A stretch of DNA of 55,774 nucleotides from Betaproteobacteria bacterium (GTDB taxonomy: Bacteria > Pseudomonadota > Gammaproteobacteria > Burkholderiales > Burkholderiaceae_C): contig RFTU01000007.1 of the NCBI GenBank assembly GCA_009923315.1, positions 1 to 55,774 of the forward strand, given 5' to 3'. Made by a program: the position numbers and the translations under genes. The notes beneath the pieces were generated by a model. That model worked only from the letters and a program-made list of their open reading frames with translations. It did not search any database and was not told where the DNA came from. This document shows, in pieces, positions 9,251 through 19,003 of this stretch (position 1 is its first letter; each line of letters opens with the position of its first letter).

Positions 9251-10357
9251 TCAAGCCGCTTGAGCCTGACAGCCCTGTGCCGAAACGCACAGGGCTTTTT
9301 CTTGGGCGATGAGCGCGAGGGCGGCCTCCTGCAAGGCCGATGCCCCCCCATCGCTCAGCGCGATGGGCAGCGGGTGGGACATGCCCGTGTAGTTGCGGTC
9401 CATCGATCGACCGTATAGCGGGTCGTAGTGTTCGACCACCAGGGCCTCGAAAACCTCGGCCCAGCGTCCCTCTCGTGCCAAGTTCTGCCCATGCGCCACC
9501 CACTCACGGCCGCGCAGTTCCACCAGATGGTCCAACAGCGCGCAGAAGCCGGGCACATCCTTCGCAAAGTGGGCGTAGTCTTCCAGCAGCAGGGCCACAC
9601 GGGCCTTCAGGGGCATCTCCACCAACGCCACGCGGCCGTGACTGCGCATGCGAAGGATCAGCGCTTCAGGCACCTGCACCGCGCCGATTTTTCGGCTCTC
9701 ACTCTCCACGAACACGGGTCGCCGCGCATCAAAGCGTCGCAGCGCCTGCCAGATGCGGGTTTCGAACTGCTTTTGCGAGGGTTGGGGCTGACCGGGAAGG
9801 GCGCCCAGCACCGATCCGCGATGGCAGGCCAAGGCTTCGAGGTCCAAGACCTGCGCCCCCTGCGCCTGCAAGGCTTGCAGCAGGCGGCTCTTCCCGCTGC
9901 CGGTGCGCCCGCCAATCACCATGAAGGTCAGTTGCGATGGCCGCGTTTGCAGTTCGTCTCGAACCGCTGCACGGAAGGCCTTGTACCCGCCTTGCAGCAG
10001 GGTCACCCGAAAGCCGACTTGGTCGAGGAACCAGGCCAGCGTCCCGCTGCGCTGACCACCACGCCAGCAGTACACCAAGGGCTGCCAATCGCGGGGCTTG
10101 TCTGCCGCTTGCTGCTCCAGCAGGGCGGCAATGCGCCGTGCCACGAAGGGTGCGCCGCGCTTGCGCGCATCGAATGCCGACTCCTGCTTGAATTGGGTAC
10201 CGACGACGCGTCGCTCGTGGTCATCCAGCACGGGCCAACTCTGTGCGCCAGGCAGGTGGTCGAGTGCGAACTCAGCCGGGGATCGGGCATCCACAATGGC
10301 GTCAAAACGGTCCCATTGATCCAGGGCTTCACGAACCGCAAGGATGCGAACCGTCAT
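9251..10357 (-). CDS. mnmH: tRNA 2-selenouridine synthase (rhodanese plus P-loop)
   Basis: MnmH (SelU/YbbB) converts 2-thiouridine to 2-selenouridine, by way of a geranylated intermediate, at the wobble base of certain tRNAs. The 368-residue product has an N-terminal rhodanese domain with Cys97 in YCWRGG and a C-terminal ATPase-like domain with P-loop GRTGSGKS at 150-157. ATG 10357 lies four bases after the glnD stop, so map, glnD and mnmH probably form one transcript. The last 16 codons also encode the phaB terminator hairpin. selD is not in the window, so a selenophosphate supply cannot be confirmed here. Confidence 0.92.
   Translation of the reverse strand: MTVRILAVREALDQWDRFDAIVDARSPAEFALDHLPGAQSWPVLDDHERRVVGTQFKQESAFDARKRGAPFVARRIAALLEQQAADKPRDWQPLVYCWRGGQRSGTLAWFLDQVGFRVTLLQGGYKAFRAAVRDELQTRPSQLTFMVIGGRTGSGKSRLLQALQAQGAQVLDLEALACHRGSVLGALPGQPQPSQKQFETRIWQALRRFDARRPVFVESESRKIGAVQVPEALILRMRSHGRVALVEMPLKARVALLLEDYAHFAKDVPGFCALLDHLVELRGREWVAHGQNLAREGRWAEVFEALVVEHYDPLYGRSMDRNYTGMSHPLPIALSDGGASALQEAALALIAQEKALCVSAQGCQAQAA
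9271..9303 (+). terminator. Rho-independent terminator of phaCAB, inside mnmH
   Basis: A perfect 10-bp stem (AGCCCTGTGC at 9271-9280 with GCACAGGGCT at 9287-9296), a six-base loop CGAAAC and a T run from 9296 form a textbook terminator on the plus strand. It ends phaB transcription. The T run is absent in the other direction, so it should not stop mnmH. All of it lies within the last codons of mnmH. Confidence 0.88.
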
Positions 10358-10361
10358 GGCC

Positions 10362-13052
10362 TCAGGCCGTTGCCGGACGCGTCGCACCGGCGGCATCCAG
10401 CAATTCGCTTTCAATCTGCAACTGCGTACGGGCGTGTCGAAGGGCATCGCCCGTCACGACAAAGGTGTCCTCCACACGCTCGCCCAGCGTCATCACCTTG
10501 GCCAGTTCCAGGTTGATGCGGTGCTGCGCCAGCACGCGCGCGATCGAGTACAGCAGACCGGCACGGTCGCTGGTGCTGACCGACAAGAGGTAGCGCTGTC
10601 CGCGCTCATCCGGTCGCAGTGAGACGCGCGGGGTGATGGGAAAGCTGCGCACGCGACGCGACAGTCGCCCCCGCGCGGGATGAGGCAGGGGCTCTGGTGA
10701 ACACACGGCCGCCGCCAACTGGTGCTCCACCAGGGCGATGAGGTCGCGGTGGGCCGATGCCACATCCGCGCTCGATCCAGCATGTGCTTGCACCACCTCG
10801 AAGGTGTCCAAGGCATAACCGCTGCGCGTGGTGTGGACCTTGGCGTCCAGGATGTTGAAGCCCGCGTTGTCGAAATAGCCGCAGATTCGTGCGAACAGGT
10901 CGGCGCGGTCGGGGCTGTAAACCAGGACCTGAAGGCCCTCGCCCACGGAGGAGGCACGAGCGTTGACCACGGGTTGCTGTGTCTGCAGGTGGCGCCACAG
11001 CACACGGGCATGCCAGGCCAGATCGGCGGCCTCGTGGCGCGCAAAGTAGCTCACTTCCAGCGTATCCCACAAGGGCTTTTCGGTGCCCGGCAGTTGGGAG
11101 GCCAGGGCCAGGAGGCTGCGGGCTTCACCTTTGCGTGATTCGATTTCGGCCTGTACGCCAGGGGGGGCTCCGCCCAGGGCACGACGCGTGGCGCGGAACA
11201 GGTCTTCCAAGAGCTTGCCCTTCCAGCCGTTCCACACCTTGGGGCTGGTGCCCCGAATGTCTGCAACCGTGAGCAGGTAGAGGGCCGTGAGGGTGCGCAC
11301 ATCCCGAACCGTCTTGGCAAAGGCATGGATCACTTCGGGGTCGGACAGGTCTTCCTTTTGCGCAATGCGGCTCATGGTCAGGTGCTCACGCACCAGGAAG
11401 TCGATCAGCCGGGTGTCCTCGGCAGCGATGCCGTGGTCTCGGCAGAAGCGCCGCACTTCGACGGAGCCCAGCTGGGAATGATCTCCTCCACGGCCCTTGG
11501 CCACATCGTGAAAGAGCGCGGCGATCACCAGGATCCAGGGCTTTTCAAAGTCCGCGGCGAGGTTGGAGCAGAAGCTGTACTCGTGCGCATGCTCCGGGAC
11601 GAAGAAGCGCCGTACGTTGCGCACCACCATCAAGATGTGTTGGTCGACCGTGTAGACATGGAACAGGTCGTGCTGCATCTGACCCACGATGCGCCGAAAG
11701 ACCCAGAGGGTACGCCCCAGCACGCTGGTCTGGTTCATCAGGCGCAAGACATGGGTCTGCCCACCACCGGCGTGCTGCAGGATGTCCAGGAACTGTCGAC
11801 GGTGTTCAGGCTGACGACGAAAGCTTCCGTCCATGAGGGTTCGCGCGTTGTACAGCGCGCGCCGCGTGCGGGCCGACAGGCCCTTGATGCCCAGGGTTCG
11901 CTGGTAGATGCTGAAGGTCTCCAGGATCGCTGAGGGGCGCTCACGGTAGAGGTCGTCGCGGGCCACTTCCAGCAAGCCACCCCGGTCCAGGAAGTCCGGC
12001 GTGAGCGGACGCATGGGCACATCGCGGGAACCGGCGATCCGTTCCTGAACCTCTTGCATCACGATTTCATTGAGCTGCACCACTGCCTTGGCCGCCCAGT
12101 AATAGCGCTTCATCAGCGCTTCGGACACGCGTTGACCGCGCTGTGGCTTGAGCCCCATGCGTTCTGCCAGTTGGGTCTGCAGGTCGAACACGAGCCGGTC
12201 TTCGCGCCGGTTGGCCACCACGTGCAGCCAAGCACGGATGGTGGTCAGGGTCGCCTGGTTGCGCTCGATCTGTTGGGCCTCAAACCGGGTGATCACGCCG
12301 TTGGCGGCCAGTTCCGCCCAGCTTCGGCCGTAGCCGGCGGCCCTTGCGATCCACATCAACACCTGCAGATCACGCAAGCCGCCGGGGCTTTCCTTGCAGT
12401 TGGGCTCCAGGGAGTAGGGGGTGTCCTCGTACTTCTGGTGACGCTGGTACATCTCCAGCGTCTTGGCCCGCAGAAAGACCGCAGGGTCCATCACTTCAGC
12501 GGTCGCTTGAACAAAGTGGTGCATCAGCTTGGGGGGGCCCCATACCCGGCGCGACTCCATCATGGCGGTCTGGATGGTCACGTCACGCTGGGCCTCTTGA
12601 GCGCATTGGGCGGGCGTGCGCACCGATGAGCCGATCTCCAGGCCGCAGTCCCAGCACGCCGTGATGAACTCCCCGACGCGCTCCTGCAGGGCCTGTTGGT
12701 GCTCCAGCCGCTGCGGCACCAACAACAACACATCGACATCCGAGTGCGGGAACAGCGCGCCGCGCCCATAGCCCCCCACGGCGACCACGGCCACCTCGGC
12801 CGGCAACCGGGTCAACTGAGCGAGCTGAGTCAGCGTGTGGTCGGTCAAACGGGCCAGGCCTCTCAACAGGAGTCGAGTTGCCGCCGCACTGGGCCGTTTC
12901 GAAGCGAAGGCATCCGTCAGGGCCTGCTTCTGGGTGCGATGATGTTGGCGCAGATCCGCCAGGCTTAAGGCAGCGGCCGATGGTGGCCCAGCCCCGTCGT
13001 GCTTCACATCACCCGAGACTGCGGTGGGGGCGGTGGCACGCGGCGTGTCCAC
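10362..13052 (-). CDS. glnD: Bifunctional uridylyltransferase / uridylyl-removing enzyme GlnD
   Basis: GlnD senses glutamine and adds UMP to, or removes it from, PII proteins, setting nitrogen control. The domains are in the expected order: nucleotidyltransferase with GGYGRG and SDVDVLLL, a helical linker, an HD phosphohydrolase with FHDVAKGRGGDHS, then two ACT domains starting at LQVLVYSPDRADLF and LLSVSTSDRAGLLY. I prefer GTG 13052, just downstream of the map stop, giving 896 residues, close to the 890 of E. coli; no ATG occurs near this point and a start upstream would run into map. It is the middle gene of map-glnD-mnmH. Confidence 0.93.
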   Translation of the reverse strand: MDTPRATAPTAVSGDVKHDGAGPPSAAALSLADLRQHHRTQKQALTDAFASKRPSAAATRLLLRGLARLTDHTLTQLAQLTRLPAEVAVVAVGGYGRGALFPHSDVDVLLLVPQRLEHQQALQERVGEFITACWDCGLEIGSSVRTPAQCAQEAQRDVTIQTAMMESRRVWGPPKLMHHFVQATAEVMDPAVFLRAKTLEMYQRHQKYEDTPYSLEPNCKESPGGLRDLQVLMWIARAAGYGRSWAELAANGVITRFEAQQIERNQATLTTIRAWLHVVANRREDRLVFDLQTQLAERMGLKPQRGQRVSEALMKRYYWAAKAVVQLNEIVMQEVQERIAGSRDVPMRPLTPDFLDRGGLLEVARDDLYRERPSAILETFSIYQRTLGIKGLSARTRRALYNARTLMDGSFRRQPEHRRQFLDILQHAGGGQTHVLRLMNQTSVLGRTLWVFRRIVGQMQHDLFHVYTVDQHILMVVRNVRRFFVPEHAHEYSFCSNLAADFEKPWILVIAALFHDVAKGRGGDHSQLGSVEVRRFCRDHGIAAEDTRLIDFLVREHLTMSRIAQKEDLSDPEVIHAFAKTVRDVRTLTALYLLTVADIRGTSPKVWNGWKGKLLEDLFRATRRALGGAPPGVQAEIESRKGEARSLLALASQLPGTEKPLWDTLEVSYFARHEAADLAWHARVLWRHLQTQQPVVNARASSVGEGLQVLVYSPDRADLFARICGYFDNAGFNILDAKVHTTRSGYALDTFEVVQAHAGSSADVASAHRDLIALVEHQLAAAVCSPEPLPHPARGRLSRRVRSFPITPRVSLRPDERGQRYLLSVSTSDRAGLLYSIARVLAQHRINLELAKVMTLGERVEDTFVVTGDALRHARTQLQIESELLDAAGATRPATA

Positions 13053-13063
13053 GCGGCAGGGCC

Positions 13064-13873
13064 TCAGTTCCCAGGACTGATGAAGGCCGGCGGTGGCGGC
13101 GTGCCGGCCGACAGGGTCAGCACTTCGAAGCCGGTGTCGGTCACCAGCACCGTGTGTTCCCACTGAGCCGACAGCGAACGGTCTTTGGTCACGATGGTCC
13201 AACCGTCGCCCAGTTCGCGTATCTCCCGCCGACCGGCGTTGATCATCGGCTCGATGGTGAAGGTCATGCCGGGCACCAACTCCTCCAGAGTACCCGGGCG
13301 GCCATAGTGCAGGACCTGTGGCTCCTCGTGAAACTTTTGGCCAATCCCATGGCCGCAGAATTCACGCACGACCGAAAATCCCTGAGCCTCGGCAAAGGAC
13401 TGGATGGCGTGCCCGATGTCGCCCAACCGTGCGCCGGGCTTGACCTTGGCTATCCCGCGCCACATGGCATCGTAGGTGATGGTGCACAGGCGCTTGGCTG
13501 CAATCGACCCCTCACCGACCACAAACATGCGGCTGGTGTCACCATGCCAGCCGTCCTTGATGACGGTGACGTCGATGTTGACGATATCGCCGTTCTTCAG
13601 CGGCCGCTCGTTGGGGATGCCGTGGCAGATCTGATGGTTGACCGAGGTGCAGATGGACTTGGGGTAGGGAACGTAGCCCGGGGGGGTGTAATTCAGCGGC
13701 GCCGGGATGGCCTGTTGCACCTGCGTGATGTGCTGATGGGCGAGTTGGTCCAGCCGCTCGGTGCTCACGCCGGGCACCACATGCGCGGCCAGCATGTCCA
13801 GCACCTCGGAGGCCAGCCGGCCAGCGGTGCGCATGCCTTCGATGTCGGAAGGGGACTTGATCGTGATCGACAT
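13064..13873 (-). CDS. map: Methionine aminopeptidase, type I
   Basis: Map removes the initiator Met from nascent proteins. The 269-residue protein has the type I metal ligands, Asp101 (NIDVTV) and Asp112 (GDTSRMF), the His of FCGHGIG and the C-terminal Glu positions in TIEP and WEHT. ATG 13873 starts the conserved MSITIKSPSDIEGMR. The hexamer GATAAT ends six bases before this ATG, so the mRNA may be leaderless. glnD follows within 12 bases. Confidence 0.96.
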   Translation of the reverse strand: MSITIKSPSDIEGMRTAGRLASEVLDMLAAHVVPGVSTERLDQLAHQHITQVQQAIPAPLNYTPPGYVPYPKSICTSVNHQICHGIPNERPLKNGDIVNIDVTVIKDGWHGDTSRMFVVGEGSIAAKRLCTITYDAMWRGIAKVKPGARLGDIGHAIQSFAEAQGFSVVREFCGHGIGQKFHEEPQVLHYGRPGTLEELVPGMTFTIEPMINAGRREIRELGDGWTIVTKDRSLSAQWEHTVLVTDTGFEVLTLSAGTPPPPAFISPGN

Positions 13874-13879
13874 CCCCTG

Positions 13880-13885
13880 ATTATC
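13880..13885 (-). promoter_or_regulatory. -10-like hexamer GATAAT before map
   Basis: On the minus strand GATAAT (five of six matches to the consensus) is followed by CAGGGG and then directly by ATG 13873. AGGGG touches the start codon, too close to act as a normal ribosome binding site. Confidence 0.45.
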
Positions 13886-14063
13886 CCATCCGGCCCGGGT
13901 ACGCGCGGTGGGCTCACCTAAAATCACGGCTGGGGTCGGGCGTTGCTGGCAAGGTGATGGCAGCCTGGATCGCGATCATCCAACGGGCCGCCTGGCCCCG
14001 CGGGGGTCGCAGCCTCGTACGCGCCTGGCGCGGCACCCGTTCACCGCTGACCACTAGGCCCGC

Positions 14064-15983
14064 ATGAGCTCCTCTTCCCCGCTTGTTTTTCCCGTCTACG
14101 GCGGCGCCGCACACTCCGAATTCCGCTTGCAGGCCCTCGTGCGTCAGGTGCAGGTGGCGGTCCCGAGGGTGGAGGCCATCAGCAGTCGGCATGTCTACTG
14201 GGTGTGTGCTCCAGACGCCTTGGACCAAGCCCAACAGCAAGCGGTGGCGGCCTTGCTGGACGGCAGCCTGCAGGACGCCTGGCTCCCCACGGCGCCGGCG
14301 CTGGCCCATCGCGTGGTGGTGATGCCTCGCTTGGGAACCGTGTCGCCCTGGGCCAGCAAGGCCACAGACATTGCCCACAACTGCGGGTTGTCGGTGCGGC
14401 GCATCGAGCGCGTGACCGAGTACACCGTGCTGCTGCCCCAGGGCGTGATCCAGCGCCTGTCCGGCTCCGGCCAGCCCTTGACCGATGACGAGCGTGGGGC
14501 CGTGGCCTTGTGCTTGCACGACCGCATGACGGAAAGCGTGTCGGACCATTTGGACGCGGCGCGTCAACTGTTCGACGTTCGGCAGGCTGAGCCCGTGGCC
14601 ACGGTCGACGTGAAGGGCGGCGGCCGCGCAGCCCTGCAGCAGGCCAATGCCCAGTGGGGCCTGGCCTTGTCCGAAGACGAGATCGACTACCTCGCGCAGG
14701 CCTTCACCCAACTCGGCCGCAACCCCACCGATGTGGAGTTGATGATGTTTGCCCAGGCCAACAGCGAACATTGCCGCCACAAGATTTTCAATGCCGAGTT
14801 CACCATCGATGGCCAGAAGCAGGCGCATTCGATGTTCGGGATGATCCGTCACACCGAAAAGACCAGCCCCCAGCACACGATCGTCGCCTACCACGACAAC
14901 GCGGCCGTGATGGAGGGCCATGAGATCGAGCGTTGGCAGCCCGACCCCCGCGCCGCCGGTGCCAAGCCGTATGGCGCCCACCGCGAAATCGCTCATGTGC
15001 TGATGAAGGTGGAAACGCACAACCACCCCACGGCCATCTCGCCCTTCCCGGGTGCGGCCACCGGTGCAGGCGGTGAGATCCGCGACGAGGGTGCCACCGG
15101 CCGGGGTGCGCGGCCCAAGGCGGGTCTGACCGGTTTTTCAGTCTCCAACCTGCAGCTGCCAGGCCTTCGCGAGCCCTGGGAGCACGATGGCGTTGGCAAG
15201 CCCGAGCACATCGCCAGTCCGCTGCAGATCATGACGGATGGGCCGCTGGGGGGAGCGGCCTTCAACAACGAATTCGGCCGACCGAACCTGGGTGGCTATT
15301 TCCGTGTGTACGAGCAAACGGTCGACGGGGTGCGCCGCGGCTACCACAAGCCCATCATGATCGCTGGCGGCCTGGGCAGCATCCGGGCGGACCAGACGCA
15401 AAAGGTCGTCTTCCCAGCGGGAACGCTGCTGGTGCAGTTGGGCGGCCCGGGCATGCGCATCGGCATGGGAGGCGGCGCCGCATCCTCCATGGCCGCAGGC
15501 ACCAACACCGCTGAGCTGGACTTCGATTCCGTTCAGCGCGGCAACCCCGAGATCCAGCGCCGGGCGCAGGAGGTGATCAACCACTGCTGGCGATTCTGGC
15601 CATCCACGATGTGGGTGCAGGTGGCATCAGCAACGCGTTTCCGGAGTTGGTGGACGGCGCCGGCCGCGGGGCGCGTTTCGATCTGCGCCAGGTGCCGCTG
15701 GAAGAGTCGGGCCTGGCGCCCAAGGAGATCTGGTGCAACGAGAGCCAGGAGCGCTATGTGCTGGCTTTGGACCCTGCCCAACACGAGACCTTCAAGGCCT
15801 TGTGCGATCGAGAGCGTTGCCCCTATGCGGTGGTGGGCGTGGCCACACAGGATGCCCAGCTGGTTCTTGAAGACGGACCTGGCGGCGCCCTTCCCATCGA
15901 CATGCCGATGGAGGTGTTGCTGGGCAAGCCGCCGAAGGTACACCGCGACGCGCAACGCCTTCAGCGGCAGGGCGAACCCCTGA
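14064..15983 (+). CDS. purL: PurL N-terminal fragment (5' part of the broken gene)
   Basis: This open frame carries the true PurL sequence for 509 codons to base 15590. About 130 unrelated residues then follow, read out of frame, to the stop at 15983. It contains the linker and most of the first synthetase half but neither the second half nor the amidotransferase. It is unlikely to be active alone. Confidence 0.7.
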   Translation: MSSSSPLVFPVYGGAAHSEFRLQALVRQVQVAVPRVEAISSRHVYWVCAPDALDQAQQQAVAALLDGSLQDAWLPTAPALAHRVVVMPRLGTVSPWASKATDIAHNCGLSVRRIERVTEYTVLLPQGVIQRLSGSGQPLTDDERGAVALCLHDRMTESVSDHLDAARQLFDVRQAEPVATVDVKGGGRAALQQANAQWGLALSEDEIDYLAQAFTQLGRNPTDVELMMFAQANSEHCRHKIFNAEFTIDGQKQAHSMFGMIRHTEKTSPQHTIVAYHDNAAVMEGHEIERWQPDPRAAGAKPYGAHREIAHVLMKVETHNHPTAISPFPGAATGAGGEIRDEGATGRGARPKAGLTGFSVSNLQLPGLREPWEHDGVGKPEHIASPLQIMTDGPLGGAAFNNEFGRPNLGGYFRVYEQTVDGVRRGYHKPIMIAGGLGSIRADQTQKVVFPAGTLLVQLGGPGMRIGMGGGAASSMAAGTNTAELDFDSVQRGNPEIQRRAQEVINHCWRFWPSTMWVQVASATRFRSWWTAPAAGRVSICARCRWKSRAWRPRRSGATRARSAMCWLWTLPNTRPSRPCAIESVAPMRWWAWPHRMPSWFLKTDLAAPFPSTCRWRCCWASRRRYTATRNAFSGRANP

Positions 15984-18064
15984 ACCTGACCGGTGTGCAG
16001 CTGCAGGATGTGGCCTTGAGCGTCTTGCGCCACCCGACCGTGGCCAGCAAGCGCTTCCTGATCACGATCGGTGACCGCACCGTCGGGGGCCTTTCGCACC
16101 GCGATCAGATGGTGGGCCCTTGGCAGGTGCCGGTGGCCGATTGCGCCGTCACCCTGGCCGATTACGCCGGGTTCGCCGGTGAAGCCATGAGCATGGGAGA
16201 GCGTACGCCGCTGGCTGCCGTCGATGCGCCGGCCTCGGGCCGCATGGCCGTGGCCGAGGCCCTGACCAACCTGCTGGCCGCACCGGTGGAGCTGTCCCGC
16301 ATCAAGCTCAGCTGCAACTGGATGGCCGCCTGCGGCGAGCCCGGTGAAGACGCGGCGCTCTACGACACCGTCAAGGCGGTGGGGCTGGACCTGTGTCCGG
16401 CCCTGGGGATCGGCGTTCCCGTGGGCAAGGATTCCCTGTCGATGCGCACCCGTTGGAGCGACGCGCAAGGCACGCAACAGGTGCTGGCCCCTGTCAGCCT
16501 CATCGTCTCGGCCTTTGCCAGCGTGGCCGATGTGAGGGGAACGCTCACGCCGCAACTGCGCACCGACGCGGGCGACACCACGCTCGTCCTGGTCGATCTG
16601 GGCCAGGGTCGCCATCGCATGGGTGGCTCCATCCTGGCCCAGGTGCAGGGTGCCTTCGGGACCGATGTTCCCGACCTGGACGATGCCCTTCAACTCAAGG
16701 CGCTTTTCAACGCCGTCAACGACTTGCGCCGCGATGGCCTGCTGTTGGCCTATCACGACCGCAGCGACGGTGGCCTGTGGGCTGCCGTGTGTGAGATGGC
16801 CTTTGCCGGCCATACCGGTGTGAGCCTCAATGTGGACATTCTCGTCACCGAAGGCGATGGCATCGGCGACAGCCGGGCCGAGTACGGTGACTCCAAGAAC
16901 TGGGCGCATCAGGTCTCTGAGCGTCGCAACGAACTCACCCTCAAGGCGCTGTTCAACGAGGAACTGGGGGTGGTGCTGCAGGTGCGCACGGCGCAGCGCG
17001 ATGAGGTGATGCAGCGGCTTCGTGCGCATGGCCTGTCCCGCCACAGCCATTTCATCGGCAAGCCCAATGACCGCGGTGTGGTGGAGGTGTGGCGCGACAC
17101 GAAGACCGTGTTCAGCGCACCGCTGCAAACCCTGCAGCAGGCCTGGGACGAGGTGAGCTGGCGGATCGCCCGCCAGCGCGACAACCCGGCCTGTGCAGAC
17201 GCCGAGCACGAGTTGGCCGGTGACCCTGCAGACACGGGTCTTCAGGTGTGGCTGAGCTTTGACCCGCTCGAGGATGTGGCCGCCCCCTTCCTGAATCTGA
17301 CCAGGCCCAAGCTGGCGATCTTGCGCGAGCAGGGCGTCAACAGCCATGTGGAGATGGCCTATGCGATGGCGCAGGCGGGCTTTGAGGTGCACGATGTGCA
17401 CATGACCGACCTGCAGATGGGCCGAGCAGGGTTGGGCGACTATGTGGGCTTCGTCGCCTGCGGCGGCTTCAGCTACGGCGACACCCTGGGCGCCGGTGAG
17501 GGCTGGGCACGCTCGATTCGATTCAACCCGGCCATGAAGGCGGCCTTCGAGGCCTTCTTTGCGCGCCGCGATACCTTCGCCTTGGGCGTGTGCAACGGCT
17601 GTCAGATGATGGCGGCACTGGCACCGATGATCCCTGGCGCGCAGCACTGGCCTCGATTCACCCGCAACAAAAGCGAACAGTTCGAGGCCCGCCTGTCCCA
17701 GGTGGAGGTGCTCGACAGCCCCAGCCTGTTCTTTCGGGATATGGCCGGCAGCCGCTTGCCCATCGCCGTGGCCCATGGTGAAGGCTTCGCAGACTTCCGC
17801 AGCAGCGGCGATGCGCAGCGGGTGCACAGGGCCCTGCGCTTCGTCGATGCGAAGGGTCAACCCACCGAGCGCTATCCCCAAAACCCCAACGGCAGTGCAG
17901 ACGGGCTGACAGCGGTCACCACAGAAGACGGTCGATTCACGGTGCTGATGCCACACCCTGAGCGGGTGTTTCGCAACGTGCAGATGAGTTGGAGCGGTGG
18001 GGACATCAGCGCTCCGAGCCCTTGGCGGCGGATGTTCGGTAATGCGCGGCGGTGGGTCGCTTGA
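15593..18064 (+). CDS. purL: PurL C-terminal fragment (3' part of the broken gene)
   Basis: The true PurL frame resumes at ATT 15593 ([11 protein letters not shown]). The first ATG in it is 15611 ([14 protein letters not shown]), which would give 817 residues. It holds the second synthetase half and a complete glutaminase domain. No ribosome binding site precedes 15611, so independent translation is doubtful. Confidence 0.7.
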   Translation: MLAIHDVGAGGISNAFPELVDGAGRGARFDLRQVPLEESGLAPKEIWCNESQERYVLALDPAQHETFKALCDRERCPYAVVGVATQDAQLVLEDGPGGALPIDMPMEVLLGKPPKVHRDAQRLQRQGEPLNLTGVQLQDVALSVLRHPTVASKRFLITIGDRTVGGLSHRDQMVGPWQVPVADCAVTLADYAGFAGEAMSMGERTPLAAVDAPASGRMAVAEALTNLLAAPVELSRIKLSCNWMAACGEPGEDAALYDTVKAVGLDLCPALGIGVPVGKDSLSMRTRWSDAQGTQQVLAPVSLIVSAFASVADVRGTLTPQLRTDAGDTTLVLVDLGQGRHRMGGSILAQVQGAFGTDVPDLDDALQLKALFNAVNDLRRDGLLLAYHDRSDGGLWAAVCEMAFAGHTGVSLNVDILVTEGDGIGDSRAEYGDSKNWAHQVSERRNELTLKALFNEELGVVLQVRTAQRDEVMQRLRAHGLSRHSHFIGKPNDRGVVEVWRDTKTVFSAPLQTLQQAWDEVSWRIARQRDNPACADAEHELAGDPADTGLQVWLSFDPLEDVAAPFLNLTRPKLAILREQGVNSHVEMAYAMAQAGFEVHDVHMTDLQMGRAGLGDYVGFVACGGFSYGDTLGAGEGWARSIRFNPAMKAAFEAFFARRDTFALGVCNGCQMMAALAPMIPGAQHWPRFTRNKSEQFEARLSQVEVLDSPSLFFRDMAGSRLPIAVAHGEGFADFRSSGDAQRVHRALRFVDAKGQPTERYPQNPNGSADGLTAVTTEDGRFTVLMPHPERVFRNVQMSWSGGDISAPSPWRRMFGNARRWVA

Positions 18065-18203
18065 TCACACCAGAGCCATGGCGCTGTTTCATCCGCGTGT
18101 AGGCTCATGGCCGACCGCCCCTGTGCGCGGGGCGTGGGTACCCGTGGGCCAGGGGGTTGCTGGACGCGCCATGGGGTTGTCGGGTCTGGGTTAAGGTTTG
18201 CAC

Positions 18204-19001
18204 ATGCTCTTCCTGCTTTCACCTGCCAAGACCCTGGATTACGAATCCCCGCTGCCTGCTGGCCTGGCCCGTAGGGCCACCGAGCCGGTTTTCACCGATC
18301 GAGCAGCGGAGTTGATGGGTGTTCTGCGCCCGATGTCGACGGATCAGATCGCCCAGCTCATGGACCTGTCGGCCAACCTTGCCAGCCTGAACGCCGCGCG
18401 CCATGCCGCCTGGGCGCCCAAGGCAACGGCGGCCAACAGTCGCCCGGCTGTGATGGCCTTCAATGGGGATGTCTACGATGGCCTCCAGGCGCCCAGCCTG
18501 TCCCTCGATGATCTGGCCTGGGCGCAGGAGCACGTGGTGATCCTCTCGGGCTTGTACGGTGCGCTGCGACCACTGGACAAGCTGCAACCCTATCGGCTGG
18601 AGATGGGCACGAAGCTGCGCAACCCGCGCGGCAAGGACCTCTATGCCTACTGGGGCGATGGGGTGGCGGACTACCTCAATGCCCGCCTCGCAGGGCACCG
18701 TCGAGCCGCCAGCGACGCGCCCATCATCGTGAACCTGGCCTCTCAGGAGTACTTCAAGGTGGCCGACCGTCAGTCCCTCAAGGCACGAGTCGTGGAGTGT
18801 GTGTTCGAGGACTGGAAGGGTGGTGGCTACAAGGTGATCAGCTTCTTCGCCAAACGCGCGCGCGGGCTGATGGCCCGTCATGCGATCCAGCAGCGTGCCG
18901 GCAACCTGGACAAACTGAAGGCGTTCAAGCAGGACGGTTACGCCTTCGAGAGCCGGGTCTCTGAGCCTGATCGCCTGGTGTTTCGTCGACGACTGGACTG
19001 A
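18204..19001 (+). CDS. yaaA: Peroxide stress protein YaaA
   Basis: YaaA (DUF328) lowers intracellular iron and protects against hydrogen peroxide in E. coli. The 265-residue product begins with the family signature MLFLLSPAKTLDYE and shows FNGDVYDGL, LSGLYGALRPLD and NLASQEYFK. ATG 18204 follows TTAAGG with suitable spacing; an upstream TTG at 18198 is less likely. The oxygenase gene begins two bases after its stop, so the two are probably co-transcribed. Confidence 0.92.
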   Translation: MLFLLSPAKTLDYESPLPAGLARRATEPVFTDRAAELMGVLRPMSTDQIAQLMDLSANLASLNAARHAAWAPKATAANSRPAVMAFNGDVYDGLQAPSLSLDDLAWAQEHVVILSGLYGALRPLDKLQPYRLEMGTKLRNPRGKDLYAYWGDGVADYLNARLAGHRRAASDAPIIVNLASQEYFKVADRQSLKARVVECVFEDWKGGGYKVISFFAKRARGLMARHAIQQRAGNLDKLKAFKQDGYAFESRVSEPDRLVFRRRLD

Positions 19002-19003
19002 CC

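Larger units (their letters stand above)
14064..18064 (+). pseudogene. purL: Phosphoribosylformylglycinamidine synthase, broken by a 19-base deletion
   Basis: Large single-chain FGAM synthase catalyses step four of purine synthesis. Read as one gene it spans the whole family: N-terminal domain, linker, two AIRS-like synthetase halves ([12 protein letters not shown] near the first, [10 protein letters not shown] in the second) and a glutamine amidotransferase domain with the nucleophile motif GVCNGCQMM and the HPERVF motif. The frame is lost after base 15590: codon 509 (Trp of INHCW) is followed by CG and then [11 protein letters not shown] in another frame. About seven residues usual at this place (like ALGEQNP) are missing. 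The frame change fits a 19-base loss. With it restored the protein would be about 1339 residues, normal for the family. It could be a real mutation or a sequence error. Confidence 0.9.

Noticed and set aside
9251-10357. A selenium-specific cluster around mnmH
   Set aside because: No selD, selA, selB or selenoprotein gene is seen in the window; the neighbours are map and glnD.
15533-17956. Open minus-strand frame of 807 codons opposite purL
   Set aside because: The opposite strand carries clear PurL motifs throughout, and the antisense product looks like a His/Gln/Gly-rich shadow.
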